From Brugia malayi (Eukaryota; Nematoda; Chromadorea; Rhabditida; Onchocercidae), in NCBI RefSeq assembly GCF_000002995.4, contig NW_025062477.1, positions 4,746,649 to 4,810,648 on the forward strand: a stretch of DNA of 64,000 nt, written 5' to 3'. Below are positions 22,960 through 34,782 of the stretch, one piece after another. The notes below the pieces were generated by a model. It had not been told where the DNA came from. It worked only from the letters and a program-made list of their open reading frames with translations, and did no database searches. Within the stretch, counting starts at the first letter, position 1, and each line of letters opens with the position of its first letter. Both the position numbers and the translations under genes were made by a program.

Positions 22960-25216
22960 GTGACGTAATATGATGTGATGGTGAACTTGACCTGAGGGTA
23001 GTAGGTAAATTATGAAAAAAATACCTGTAAACAACATAGATGCAGAGGGCATCCATTGCTAATATTCTCCAATATGAGGGACAAATGAACGATGGATATG
23101 TCCGAGGGAAAAGCAAATTTCCTTTTATTGAAAACAATTGTTCTTTGGATTGAAATATTTAAGGTATTGCACAAGTTGAACGAGTTCAAAAGTCAACTTG
23201 TCAATGTGTTAATTTTTAGAATATGTTGGCTTATGTTCATTCGGTTTGTTTTTCGTAGGTAAGTCTGTTTCTTAAGTAGCCACCACAAAAACCATTGAAA
23301 AACTTTTATTCATCAATTTAATGGATACTTATTCAAACTATACAAAAATATATTTTCAACAGATTATCTTCTAACGAAAAAAGATCTTTAGAGAAAACGG
23401 ACAATATTTCAGTCAAGATGGAGAGAGAGGGAGAGGGAGAGTAAATTTCAGGTAGCTCAGAAGAGAGAACAGAAGCATCGGGTAGGAAGTGTTAGCTGAC
23501 GCAACAATTATTATTTCTATTCTCTCTGAGTTGCACTGACTTTGCTTACCGTATTGCTGTGCAATAGTGGTGCAATGACCACTGGACAAATTTGACCTGA
23601 TGTCCGACCATCTAACTAACTATAACGCCTTACCTCTCATTACAAGCAAATCCTCAACATCACACAAAAAATTGTTCAATGCCTTTCTTGATTCTTTTCT
23701 CTCTTTCTCTCTCTCTCTCCCCCATATTTTTCACAATGTTTAAATGTAGAAATTTTTTAAATACATGAATACAACACGATCTCGAGATTCACGGTAAACA
23801 ATAGCAAACATTATCACTACCACTACCCAATATGCATATTCGATGGTTGAAATTGCAAAATGACAAGGTAACAATTCGCTCTTGAACAATATGATTTCTA
23901 CTCCATGTTATTCCGATTTTAACTTCTTCTTTCTTGAAGTAAATTTTTGAGCCTAATTTCAAAATTCCACAAATAATTGCAGTGCTTCTTATTTCCTCTC
24001 TTCAGATCAGTGTGTTTGATATGTAAGCGAAAGAGATGTATGAGACAAATGTTGTTTACAGCTTAGGTCACAATGACGTCACCTCACTGTCATGTCATCA
24101 ACAGGTAGACTTCCCGCCGATTCCATTCACATCTGCTTCTAAATAATTTGATAGTGAAAAAGATCTGCTAAGGTGAAGAGGAGAGTATGATGTCTTGTAT
24201 TATAATGATGGTAAGGTACAAATGAACTTATGCAAAAGTGTATCGGAATGTGACATAAGTATTTAACGTTCTCGACCTATCCATTTTACCCTACATTCAT
24301 TCCATCACACTTCTCACCTCACCAATTCTTTAATTTATCAGACATGAAAATTCCATAAGGATAAAATTTATTTTAGGAACATTTTGATCGATAAACATTT
24401 TACTACTTACTACTTCATCTGCATATCTATGCTTCAGATAAAGGAAAGTATCATTAACTGTCTCAGTCCTGCTAAATCGATAACAAAGTATCATTAACTG
24501 TCTCACAGTCCTGCTAAATCAATAATTATTTCTCTGTGAATCCTTCCAGTGCTTCTTTTAACTTTTTTCTCCAGCAAAAGAGTATACAAAAGACAAACAA
24601 CTTCAGAGGGATAGTATAACGCAAGAATTCATTAATGAGTGAAAAAACAAACTTCTTCCTTTTTCGATGTATTCTGAACTACAACTTAAAATAAAATTAG
24701 ATCAATTATATTCATTTAAAGCTTACTTAAATCTTGAATCAAAAGGACTATGGAAGAAATCATTTGCGGAGAAAACATAAAATCAAAAACTGTATTACAA
24801 ATTTTGTAAAAAAAGAAGCCTTCAGCATGCCTTATTCTACATGTGAAATAACTCTTTGTAATATTTGTCCGTCTGCTGTGCTACATTAGCAAAAATGCAT
24901 AATAAACTTAATATTAATTACGATTAGCAGTGAAAAACAATTAATCAACATCAATATTTCAAATAAAAGACATATTTTAAAATAAAATAAATAAATTACC
25001 TATTTAACAATATTATAACATTTCCATATGTCATCAGAATTTTAGGAAGACGTAAACAGTATACGTACAATATTCCATTACGTATAATCTTCAAAACAAA
25101 TGTTGAACTATAGAACTTCATTGTGCTACATCAAATCCTTATTTACTTTATTCGTTTTTTTGCAAAATCTCCATAACCAAAACCATCATTCTAGAAAATT
25201 ATTAAATTTTCTCTTC

Positions 25217-25265
25217 CTGCAAGTCATTGCACTGAACGATAAGAGGTGAGGTGATCTATCGAGGT
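25217..25265 (-). repeat. 49-bp repeat, inverted copy in A'
   Basis: Mirror of 5661-5709, identical. Confidence 0.95.
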
Positions 25266-28200
25266 TGTATCACACCTTGTATCACACCAATTTGTACTAA
25301 ATGAAGGCAAAACGATAAATTAAAAATATATTTTTAATGAGTATAAAAGATAAAGCTTACTATCTTCAACTTTGCAATAATAACATAGCACACGTCTACT
25401 CTATCGAGACGAGCATCAACTTTATTTATCGATGACAAACAAATATCTGATCAATCAATGAGCAAATAATTGACGAACTTTTATTAGCTTTGATGAAAAC
25501 ATCAAAAGATAATATCTATTTGATAATTTTATGCATTATTTAGAGCTCCTTACAACGATACTTCTGACAAACATCTATGAATGATTAGCCGATGAGCCTT
25601 AAATGAAGTTGAAAATTATTACAATTTAAAAATGGAAAGAAAAGAAAAGAGAAGGATTCTTTCAATTATTATTTATCTTTTATTTTGTAATACCATGATC
25701 ATTACACTACTCTGAACTCTTATTTTCATTTTAAAATTGGACTACATTAAGTTTTATTCATTAGTGATCTCATTATTAGTTAAAATCCCATATATAGTCT
25801 ATCATGCTTTCATTAACAACTAAGTATAAAATGAACGACCAACACTTATAAATTTTTCACACCTGTATTAGCAATCAGAATTTTTGCATTTCGAAATTCA
25901 ACGCCTCAAGTAATTCAAATGTCCTTTGTAAAAATATTCCCCGAATATTGATCAATACGATTAGCTTTTAAATCATTTGGTAATACTGTCAAATATCACT
26001 CCGAAACTGTGTTTGTCATAAACCATACTGATCATAAATCAACGCTATCCAACATCTTTACAACCAGAATTCCGTCATTCTGAAAAATCTAATTGGAAAG
26101 CTATTTGCTATTCACTCTTCCTTTGAAACCAACTACCTCATCTTTCCCTCTCTCTCTCTCTCTCCCTCTTTCTCTTTCTTTCTCTCTCCCTCTCTACATA
26201 TATATATATACATTCTTCGTCAATATCAGTGTTGGAGAAGCTTTCATGCTCATATAACATTTCTGGTAATGGCATTTGTTGTCGGTATAGTTGGTTCCCA
26301 TGCCAAACAAATCTCAGTGAAAAGATCAGACAAAGCATGTCAGTCAACTGGATTGTTAGCCTGTCCGCAATGATCCGGAGAGAATGCTATTCTAAACTTG
26401 AATCCGGATAGATGGTGATATAGTTTTCTAAGACTATCCATCTCAGGGATACTTTAATTAAATCTACGTTCTGAAGGCTTCGTTGTCATCGTTTAAGTTT
26501 GTTTCAGGAATTGGTTCTATGATTTTAAAACTCAGTTCTCTTGAAATTAGTTAATTTGCCAACAGTTTATTACTTTTTCTATAACATCTCCTCCTATAAT
26601 TTCATTATTATACAGAAAGCAATAAAGCAAAAAAAAAAAAAAAAAAAACTTATTCTCTTCATGTACACCAAGTATACACACCAAACTTTGCATGCTATGT
26701 ACACCAAACTTTGCATGCTGACGCAGCGGATATTCTACATATCGATCAAACGAGATTTCATCCCAAAAACTTTCTGCAAATAATAAAATATAATTTCTTT
26801 CTTGGTAATTTCAGCGACAGAGTGGGAAAAACTGTGATGTTTGGAGTATTAGAAAAACCGAATATGTCTCAACAAAATTGATTAATCCGTACCACTAAGA
26901 TTGCCTTAATTGAATATCCTTTACAAATTTTAAAAATATAAAACCATAAACATTCCACATATATGTGCATTGTTTGCAATGCTACAGTTGTTAACAAAGT
27001 ATATGCATTGCTTAATATGTTGAAAAGTGTTCCTTCGTTTTAAATGAAAGTTTAACTGTTACTGTGCAAAGAGTAAAGATCACCTGAAATACAGCTCTAC
27101 TCACTGTAATCATGCGCTTATTGCAAGCCGCCAATGTCCAGTATATAAGAATTTCAACCCATTGTCCAAGTGTTTGAGGATCGCAAACTACAAAGTTATT
27201 ATAACAACTTTTATTCTCAACTGCAAGTCACAACCAAGGAAAGTTCAAAGGTTCTTAATAGCACTTACAATTTCTCGACATGGAAAGGAGTACTAGTTTA
27301 ATATGAGCTGCAAACATTTGAACATATCATATCATCGTGAAATTATTTACCATATACTTATTAACCTATCATGCTAACACACTGAAATATGGTACCAAAG
27401 CATTACTATTGGCTAATGGTTGTTCCAATTTCGATTCTCTTCCTTAGAACTGATAGAGTCAGCTTCAAATTTCTGTCATAGTTTCTGGAAGTATTGATAT
27501 TCTGGTAAAGCAACATTGCCTTCTAAGACACAGCAACAACAAAATTGAGTCATTTCAAAAAAATTTCAACAAGGCTTTTAAATTTTTTCACATTATTTTG
27601 TCAGCACATAATTTTAGTTATACTATAAATTTACTGATCAGTCTATTATATTATTAACTAATAAAACAAAAACTGCATACTTGTTTATTATATTACGGAT
27701 TTGTTCTGGACTGTTACCATATTAGGTTGAATGTGATATACGTCCCAAATATGTAGAACGCAGTTTTAAGTTCTTTCTACAAATGTTATTGGATGCTGAT
27801 TGAACGGTCTCTGTGCATTTAGCTATATTGAACAATTACTGCTTGAAGTAGGAAAATGATAAGTTAGCAGGTGGGAAAATGTTATAGAATTGCAATTCTT
27901 TGTTGTTGAACTTTAATTTATTTATCGTTTATTATTACGAAGAAAATTCTTTAAGCTCAATGCAAATAAGGCAGGAAAAGGTGCATTTAGTAATTATATT
28001 TCATAGTCCAGTAACTAATATAAAGCATTCCTATACAGTATTGTGAATAGATAGAATCGACAATTGATGTGTGAATTTGCTTTTTTAAGGTAATTTGAGG
28101 ATAATGTTGGATTAAAAAGTAATCACCTCGAAAGAAAGAGTTAAGAAGGATAAAGTAATGGATCTGTTCAATAGCTCTATTTCACTTTCCAGTCAAGCCA

Positions 28201-28797
28201 AAATAAATTGTAAATTTTGAAGTCCATTTTTTGAATCTAAGATCATCATTCATCCTCCAGACATGCGGTTGAACTCTAAATGCTTCAGCATCAACTTATG
28301 CCAGATTATTCAAAAGAAATATGGACTTTGTACGTCATGTCCACATCAACGCATTATTTTGTCTACGCTATTTTAATCAATTTTTTATTTGTAAGCTGTT
28401 TTTAATTGTTGAATTTGCATAAATCGACTTTTTAAGACAATTTTATGCATTGATTTACTTTCTGGCAATAATTGCAATAGAGAAACGTTTGTCACTACTA
28501 CTGAGCAAGTGCTTAATCAATTCTGCAATATTGCTTACTTTAATAGCAACCATATTAAATGTGTAAAAATGACAGAAGCAGAAGAATCAAATGCATTTTT
28601 TTGGTATTATCCTAAAGAGAACTAAAAGTGAAATACGAAAATTTGCATATTACATGGAAAGGGTTGTTTCAATTTGGCTATCCTACATTCATTCATTGCT
28701 GCAATTTTCCTTAAATTATTTTCAACAGATTTCTCTCCAGGAGAATTCCTCATATTTTATCTCCAACTGAACCTAATCTATTGCTTTTTTCAACATC

Positions 28798-29329
28798 TGT
28801 CACCACAGATTGTTTAGAATGACACTAAAGGAAGAGTTTTATGCGCTTCCTGAATTGTCGCGAATTATAATTTCGCGAAAACTTCTAGCCAATTTCATAA
28901 TATCATAAATCATCTCTCTTTTTTAAATTGTAAACAATCTTACGGTCTTCATACATGTCATTTTAATCTCCTTTTTGTAAACACCTCTAATTCTTCACAC
29001 ATGAAATTTTATGCAAATTAGAAATTAGCTTTCATTTTAATATCTTCTTTGTAAACACTTTAAATTCTTCACAAATGTGATTTTATCTTAGACACGCCCA
29101 ATCCTCACTCATATAAATTCAATTCTAATAAACAAAACGATTCATTGTCATTATTGTCGACTACGATTCTGTTAACCAATCGCAATTTCTCCAGTCTTCT
29201 TTTTTGTTATAAATTCTCTTTTTTTATTGCTCAGTTTATTAATAATACGTTTTCGGAAAATAAAGGTTTATTAATCTTCCTACTGTATTGCAACTATTCG
29301 AATATCAACCAGGCAAACCTTTCACGACA
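28798..29329 (+). repeat. Putative 5' LTR of the BEL/Pao element
   Basis: Begins TGTCACC and ends CACGACA shortly before the primer-binding-like site. A TATAAA at about 29109-29116 and AATAAA motifs fit an LTR promoter. Three degenerate repeats of about 45 nt occur at about 28940-29075, in the U3-like part. Boundaries are inferred without a partner LTR. Confidence 0.5.
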
Positions 29330-29919
29330 AATATTTATTGGTGCCACGAGCCGGGGAAATGTCTAGCAGCATTATTGCGAGCTTTGAACTGGCAAAGGAA
29401 AGGTTGGTCAATCTTCTTAAAGAAATAAATCAACTGGAGATCAAATCTCCAGAACCAAGTATGACAATAGAAGAAAAAGAAGATTTTTATCTTCGAAGAT
29501 AAACTTTGAAGAATCCAATTATGCGTACGCTTGAATCTATTAATGATAAATGGTTCACATATGCTCAACAAATCGTCACAATGAAAAGAAGAGAAGAAGA
29601 GGAGGAAAAATACAAAGCAGTAACAAAAAGTGACCAAGGAATATTTCAATTATTGCACGAAGGAAAGGAAGCGGTAATAACACTAACAATGCACATGGAT
29701 GAAGTCGACCAAAACCTAAAACAACTCTCAAAGGAGTTGACAAACAAATAAGCAAAAGAAAAGGTAAAATTTACTCCTTCTTCAAATGTTAATGTAAATC
29801 TTCCTCATTTATCGCTCCCTACTTTCGAAGGAGACCCTAGACAATGGCAACAATTTTGGAGCAGTTTTAACGCAGCAGTCCACAAGCAAGCAATTCCAGA
29901 AATACAAAAACTGAATTAC

Positions 29920-30975
29920 TTGTACTCATGTCTCAAAGGAAAAGCTCTACAAGCAATATCTGGATATGATATAGCTCCAGAGAATTATGAAGTCATCAGA
30001 AAACTGCTCAATGAAAAATATGGCGATCACTCAATAGTAACAACATTACTATACAACGAACTCCAATCAATTAAACGAAATGAAAGAGAATGGATTGGAA
30101 CAATTGAAAATATAGAACGAGTACTGCGCCAGTTAGAAGCTCTAGGAGAAAGCCTTGAGCATTCAAATATTGAAATCTTGATCGAGAGCAAGTTGCCATT
30201 ATGGATATTAAATAAAATATATAAACATAAGAAGAAGGACATGCCTTGGTCAATTCTCAAACTAAGAAACTTTTTAACAAGTTTAGTTAATGTGAATGAA
30301 CAGATTAAAAACTGTCAACATTCACTCACTCAACTCAATATTAAATCTACAACTACCAAACAGGAACAAAAACAACGATACAATCCCGGAGGAACTTCAG
30401 CACTGTCGACAATAAAGGATAATCAAAATACTTCAAAAACTACAACAACAAAAAGACGACCATGTGTATTCTGCAATCAAGATCATTGGGACAGCGATTG
30501 CGTGAACTACACGACTCTCAATGCTCGACTTAGTCGTCTCAAAGTATTGAAGAAATGTACTATTTGTCTTAGAGACAGTCACAAAGGACAGAATTGTAAT
30601 GTCAAAAAACAATGTTTTTATTGCAAAAGCTTACATAATAGTGCTTTATGTAATAAAAGGAATTCACTTTCTTTAAACAATACAATGTCTCAAAGAAATG
30701 AAGAGCATGAAAGAATTGGACCTTCGAAACGAAAGGACTGTTCAACTTCTCTCTACAACTCCACATTAACAACTCGATCCAAACAGACAAAGGAAACTTT
30801 ACTTTTATGTAAGGAGATAAAGGTTTTTAATCCATCACAACCTCAACTACAACAAAATGCCCTTGCCTTATTTGATATTGGATCACAACTCTCCTTCATC
30901 TCCAAAAAATTATTACGTCAATTAAAGTTAACCGAAACAGAAACTCAAATTATGAGAATAGCTCCATTTGTATGA
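29920..30975 (+). CDS. BEL/Pao gag-protease open part (degenerate)
   Basis: About 351 codons open, the largest surviving piece of the element. The same frame is open upstream to the ATG near 29360 apart from two in-frame TAA codons (29502-29504 and 29749-29751). It contains the capsid-like region, three Cys/His knuckles and the start of the aspartic protease with an atypical DIGS core. A frameshift near 30970 separates it from the following frame. The mirrored copy occupies 1-1006 on the minus strand. As a transposon relic it is not expected to be functional. Confidence 0.8.
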   Translation: MYSCLKGKALQAISGYDIAPENYEVIRKLLNEKYGDHSIVTTLLYNELQSIKRNEREWIGTIENIERVLRQLEALGESLEHSNIEILIESKLPLWILNKIYKHKKKDMPWSILKLRNFLTSLVNVNEQIKNCQHSLTQLNIKSTTTKQEQKQRYNPGGTSALSTIKDNQNTSKTTTTKRRPCVFCNQDHWDSDCVNYTTLNARLSRLKVLKKCTICLRDSHKGQNCNVKKQCFYCKSLHNSALCNKRNSLSLNNTMSQRNEEHERIGPSKRKDCSTSLYNSTLTTRSKQTKETLLLCKEIKVFNPSQPQLQQNALALFDIGSQLSFISKKLLRQLKLTETETQIMRIAPFV

Positions 30976-32812
30976 AAGAACCGAAATCATGTCCCACTGC
31001 TCGCATACAACTAAATGTGCTAACTACCGAAAGCGAAATCATACAACTACAAGCAAATATAATTGATTACCTAACAAACGAATTGCAGGTAGTGGAGACA
31101 TCAAATGAATTTCAAATTCAAAATTTAACAAATTATTGGAAAAAACCTGACGTATTGATTGGAGCTGACTATTTTTTCAAATTTATTAGTCTACGAGAAA
31201 TCAGGAAATTGAAATCAGGGCACATGTTGGTTCAATCAAAAGTTGGTCCAATGATTGCTGGAAGTGGAGATATTAAGAAACTTTGCAAGAACGAATTATA
31301 TCCTAAAGAAATAGTATATTCTACAAACGTCAATATTAACACTGAGCTAGAAAATTTTGGAAATTAGAGACGATTGGTATCCAAGAATCACCTCGAGATG
31401 ATGATGATGATCAAGCTTTAAAGCATTTCAAACGGACCATCATCAAGCAGGGTGGAGATATCAGGTTTGTTGGCCTTGGAAAGACTCCAAACAAAAATTA
31501 AGCAATAATTATGGATTATGTCTGGGACGATTGAAGAATTTGATCAACCCGCCTACAACATAATTCAAATCTCCATTCATATCATCAAATACTTATGGAT
31601 CAACTACATTCAGAAAATCATGGTAGTGAATTGGCATGGGAGATAAGAAAAGAACTTATACGTAGAAAACGTTATTATATCAGCTAATGGAACAGAAGAG
31701 GCCTTATATAAATATGAAAGAACGGAAGAAATTTTTGGTGAAGCATCGATGAACATAAAAGAATTTCTTTCAAATGACGAAGAATTTAACAAAAGAATAG
31801 CTGAATGCGACCTAAGCCAAACAAACCAGGAAAATTTTCTTGGTCTTAAATGGAACCATGAAACGAGATATTATCCGTGACACTGAAACCATGGATAGGA
31901 AAAAGTTTAACAAAGAGGATTATCTTACAATTCATAGCCTCTCAATATAATCCATTGGGTTTTTCTCGTTCCTATAATGATCAAACTTAAATTATTCATA
32001 CAACATTTATGGAAGGAAAATATTCCTTGGGACCAATCTTTAAACAAACAGGACGAAGCAAAAAAATTTTTTCTTTGATCAAAGAATGGCCAACAAATAT
32101 AATAGAGCTGCCAAGATTTGTAATGGAAACTTCAAAATTAACAGAATTCCATATATTCTCTGACGCTTCGAAAAGTTGCCTATTCTGCAGCTGTTTATAT
32201 TCTCAATCATGAATATCAAACACATATTCGAATTCATTCTTGATTTATGCTAAAATCTCGAATTGCTCCAATTAAAGGTATGTCAATTCCTAGACTTAAA
32301 CTATTATCAGTACTAATTGAGTAAGAGCAAGTAATTCGTACTGAAACAATTAAATCTTGAAAATAATCAAGTTACTTTGTGGACAGATTCAAAATGTGTC
32401 TTTACTGGATCCAGAATTATACAAAGCTGCTTCCCAAATTTGTACAAATCGCATCGAAGAAATAAGGAAATCTAACTTCGAATTAAAATACATACAAGTG
32501 ATCAAAATCCAGCAGATATAGCCCCCAAAGGAGTATCACCACTTAAACTCCAATACTGTAAACAATGGTGGAAACCTCGATGTTGGAACTCAAGAAATCT
32601 GAATGGCCAAAGTGTAAACTTCATTGTTCAGGAAACGATGAATTTGCAGAAGCTAGTGTTTTGAACTTGACAAAGATAACTCAAACTTTTAAAAAGGGTA
32701 CAATTTATTGACGAATGTCGCTTCAGCAGTTGGACAAAACTAATTCGAGTAACTGCTTGGACTCTTCGATTTATCAAACAAACCTGCAAAAGAAAATTAG
32801 TGTGACCAAAAA

Positions 32813-33047
32813 NNNNNNNNNNNNNNNNNNNNNNNNNNNNNNNNNNNNNNNNNNNNNNNNNNNNNNNNNNNNNNNNNNNNNNNNNNNNNNNNNNNNNNNN
32901 NNNNNNNNNNNNNNNNNNNNNNNNNNNNNNNNNNNNNNNNNNNNNNNNNNNNNNNNNNNNNNNNNNNNNNNNNNNNNNNNNNNNNNNNNNNNNNNNNNNN
33001 NNNNNNNNNNNNNNNNNNNNNNNNNNNNNNNNNNNNNNNNNNNNNNN
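32813..33047. other. Scaffold gap (235 N)
   Basis: Run of N separating the BEL pol remains from the truncated second copy of gene 2. The true junction between the two structures is unknown. Confidence 1.
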
Positions 33048-34316
33048 CAAGAATTTTTGCGGCTTTCACGATCATCCTTCTTCTTATGTAGTGATGGACT
33101 AAGCTGAGATGTAGCAGGTAAAACTTGATGCCGTCTATTCACTAAATGATTTCTGTTCATGGGAATGTTAAATTCAAAACTAATTGTCGTGATAATTGTT
33201 GTTCGTGAAATCCAGCTGGCATAGTATATGTTATTTGTTGCTCAGTATTGTTTGTTGCAGCAGAGGAGCTGGGATCTGAATATGATTTCACTTCTTGAAA
33301 TACTTCTCCTCTGTCCTCTTGATTGGTTTCCTGAAATGATTGTATTTATTTTGTTCATTAAATATTTACGGCATTATGCTATTTTCTGATTACACAAAAC
33401 CAATTAGACTTATTTAATCTCACAAAAAAAAGCTTACTGATATTGTCACAAGAGAATCGGTAACTGGGAATGGCTGAATCATATTACAGAGATGAAATTT
33501 CGAGCCATATGAAGGAGCATTATTGGTTGACGTTTCACCTGAGTGCATATTGTTAGACATTTCATCAACATATGGTGAAAATTCTGACATCTGATTTGTT
33601 GGATATGAAACCGATGGCTTTGATGATAAGTGTTGTTCATTGAAATTGGTTTCAAACATTTCATTCCTTGTTGATCGTTTTACATCCAATTCGTTGCAAT
33701 GTTCCAACGATTGACTTCCACTATCATTTGGTCGTTTCAAATATCGATATTCTACCGAAGCACTGGAAGATGTCAACAGTGGATTCACAATAGTTCTGTC
33801 CACTGTATTCTCTATTACTGCTGCTTGGCATCCTATTGTGTCATTGCTTAACACAATTTGCTGCGAATTAGGCAAAATTAGTGCATCTATAAGTGGCATT
33901 GCAGTAGAAGTATGAGTATCTGTGACATCAGATGACATTGAAACTGAAGCAGGAATATTGAAGATGACATCGAGATTTGCAGCACTATTTGAACTGCTAT
34001 CGGCAGTAGAAAGTGGCGCGAAGTCATCCGTTGAATTCTGAATAAATGTTGATGAACTGTGTTGCAACGGTGTAATTGTCGGCCTCATCCGATCAAAGTC
34101 TTCCAAATGATTATTTGAAATATCAATATATGATGATTGGGTTGTATCAGAAGATAAGTTATCATAATAAGTTGCAGATGAAATAGGCAATCGAAATTCC
34201 TCCATTCCGCTGTTACTCGTATCATTGATGGTGGCGGCATTCGATGTTCCATAGGAAACAGAATGATCCAAATGCTGGGATAGAAAAAAATCCTCCCAGT
34301 CAAATTGTTCTGACAT
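33048..34316 (-). CDS. Nuclear receptor gene 2, right copy, truncated by gap
   Basis: Exon 1 33438-34316 is identical in translation to the left copy (293 codons before the donor). Exon 2 starts at 33330 after the TTTCAG acceptor and runs into the gap at 33048, before the zinc finger. Several substitutions lie in exon 2 (DRGE for DEGK, and others). Whether this copy has a functional donor after its finger would decide whether the GC donor of the left copy is a private mutation. Confidence 0.8.
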
Positions 34317-34682
34317 ATTCGATCAGCTTTTTGGGCACTTTTATCGACGAGAAGTTATTGTGCACAGCGAGCAGCAACAAACAATTTTCAAAAATGTTGT
34401 TTTTGAAAAGAGAATTGAACTAAGCGTTGTAAATTGTGGGAGTGGACCTCACAAAGATTTTTTTTTGATACGGAAGACCATTGGTCAATAACGAAGTGTT
34501 ATGTGATGAATGGGAGGATCCTATAATTTGAATATCTGAACAATCATCAAGTTAATGAAAATATAAATGGCAAAATAACAAAAGGGGATCAAATGGATAT
34601 TTTGTAAGCCCTCTTCATATCTCTCTTTCTCTTCCTGTGCATATAGCGTTTGGGATATTTGTTTCATTTCACACACCTTTTT
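33048..34682 (-). repeat. Block E', right arm of second inverted duplication
   Basis: Reverse complement of 14666-16301. It is cut by the gap on the low side and ends abruptly in the small ORF on the high side. Confidence 0.92.
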
Positions 34683-34782
34683 GCAGTTTACACCGTTTAC
34701 TGAATCACTGTCTTTAAAATTCGATTTACTAAACAAAGTGGCCTTACATTGATCGTTTTCATCATTCATTTTTGTTGCTAAC
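34521..34782 (-). CDS. Candidate small exon/ORF, right copy
   Basis: TTTTTTCAG acceptor, then an open frame of about 87 codons with ATG at 34767-34769. It is the counterpart of 14578-14827, diverged in the first half with a 12-nt in-frame length difference (SDSVNG region), and identical from KKVCEMKQ onward. Retention of frame across the diverged half argues for past or present coding. Family not recognised. Confidence 0.4.

Larger units (their letters stand above)
22960..30925 (-). repeat. Right arm of long inverted repeat (blocks B'+A')
   Basis: Reverse complement of 1-7966. The inner end is at 22960; the next 23 nt (22937-22959) match left 7998-8021 after a 31-32-nt deletion, and similarity then stops. 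In this arm the 5-kb block that carries nuclear receptor gene 1 is missing, and about 600 bp of unrelated sequence separates the arm from block D' (21790-22351). Confidence 0.95.
28798..32812 (+). mobile_element. BEL/Pao retrotransposon, LTR-gag-protease-RT/RNase H remains, cut by gap
   Basis: Order along the strand: putative LTR (28798-29329), primer-binding-like TGGTGCCACGAGCC at 29339, gag start ATG near 29360, long gag/protease frame (29920-30975), a further frame (30972-31367), then fragmented reverse transcriptase/RNase H sequence to the gap. Gag holds three zinc knuckles (CVFCNQDHWDSDC, CTICLRDSHKGQNC, CFYCKSLHNSALC). The protease core reads LFDIGSQLSF, where families normally have D-S/T-G. 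RNase H-like IFSDAS and LWTDSKC and a pre-integrase SSWTKLIRVTAW motif support the BEL/Pao assignment. In-frame stops in gag and frameshifts in pol show a dead element. No 3' LTR is visible before the gap. Confidence 0.88.
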
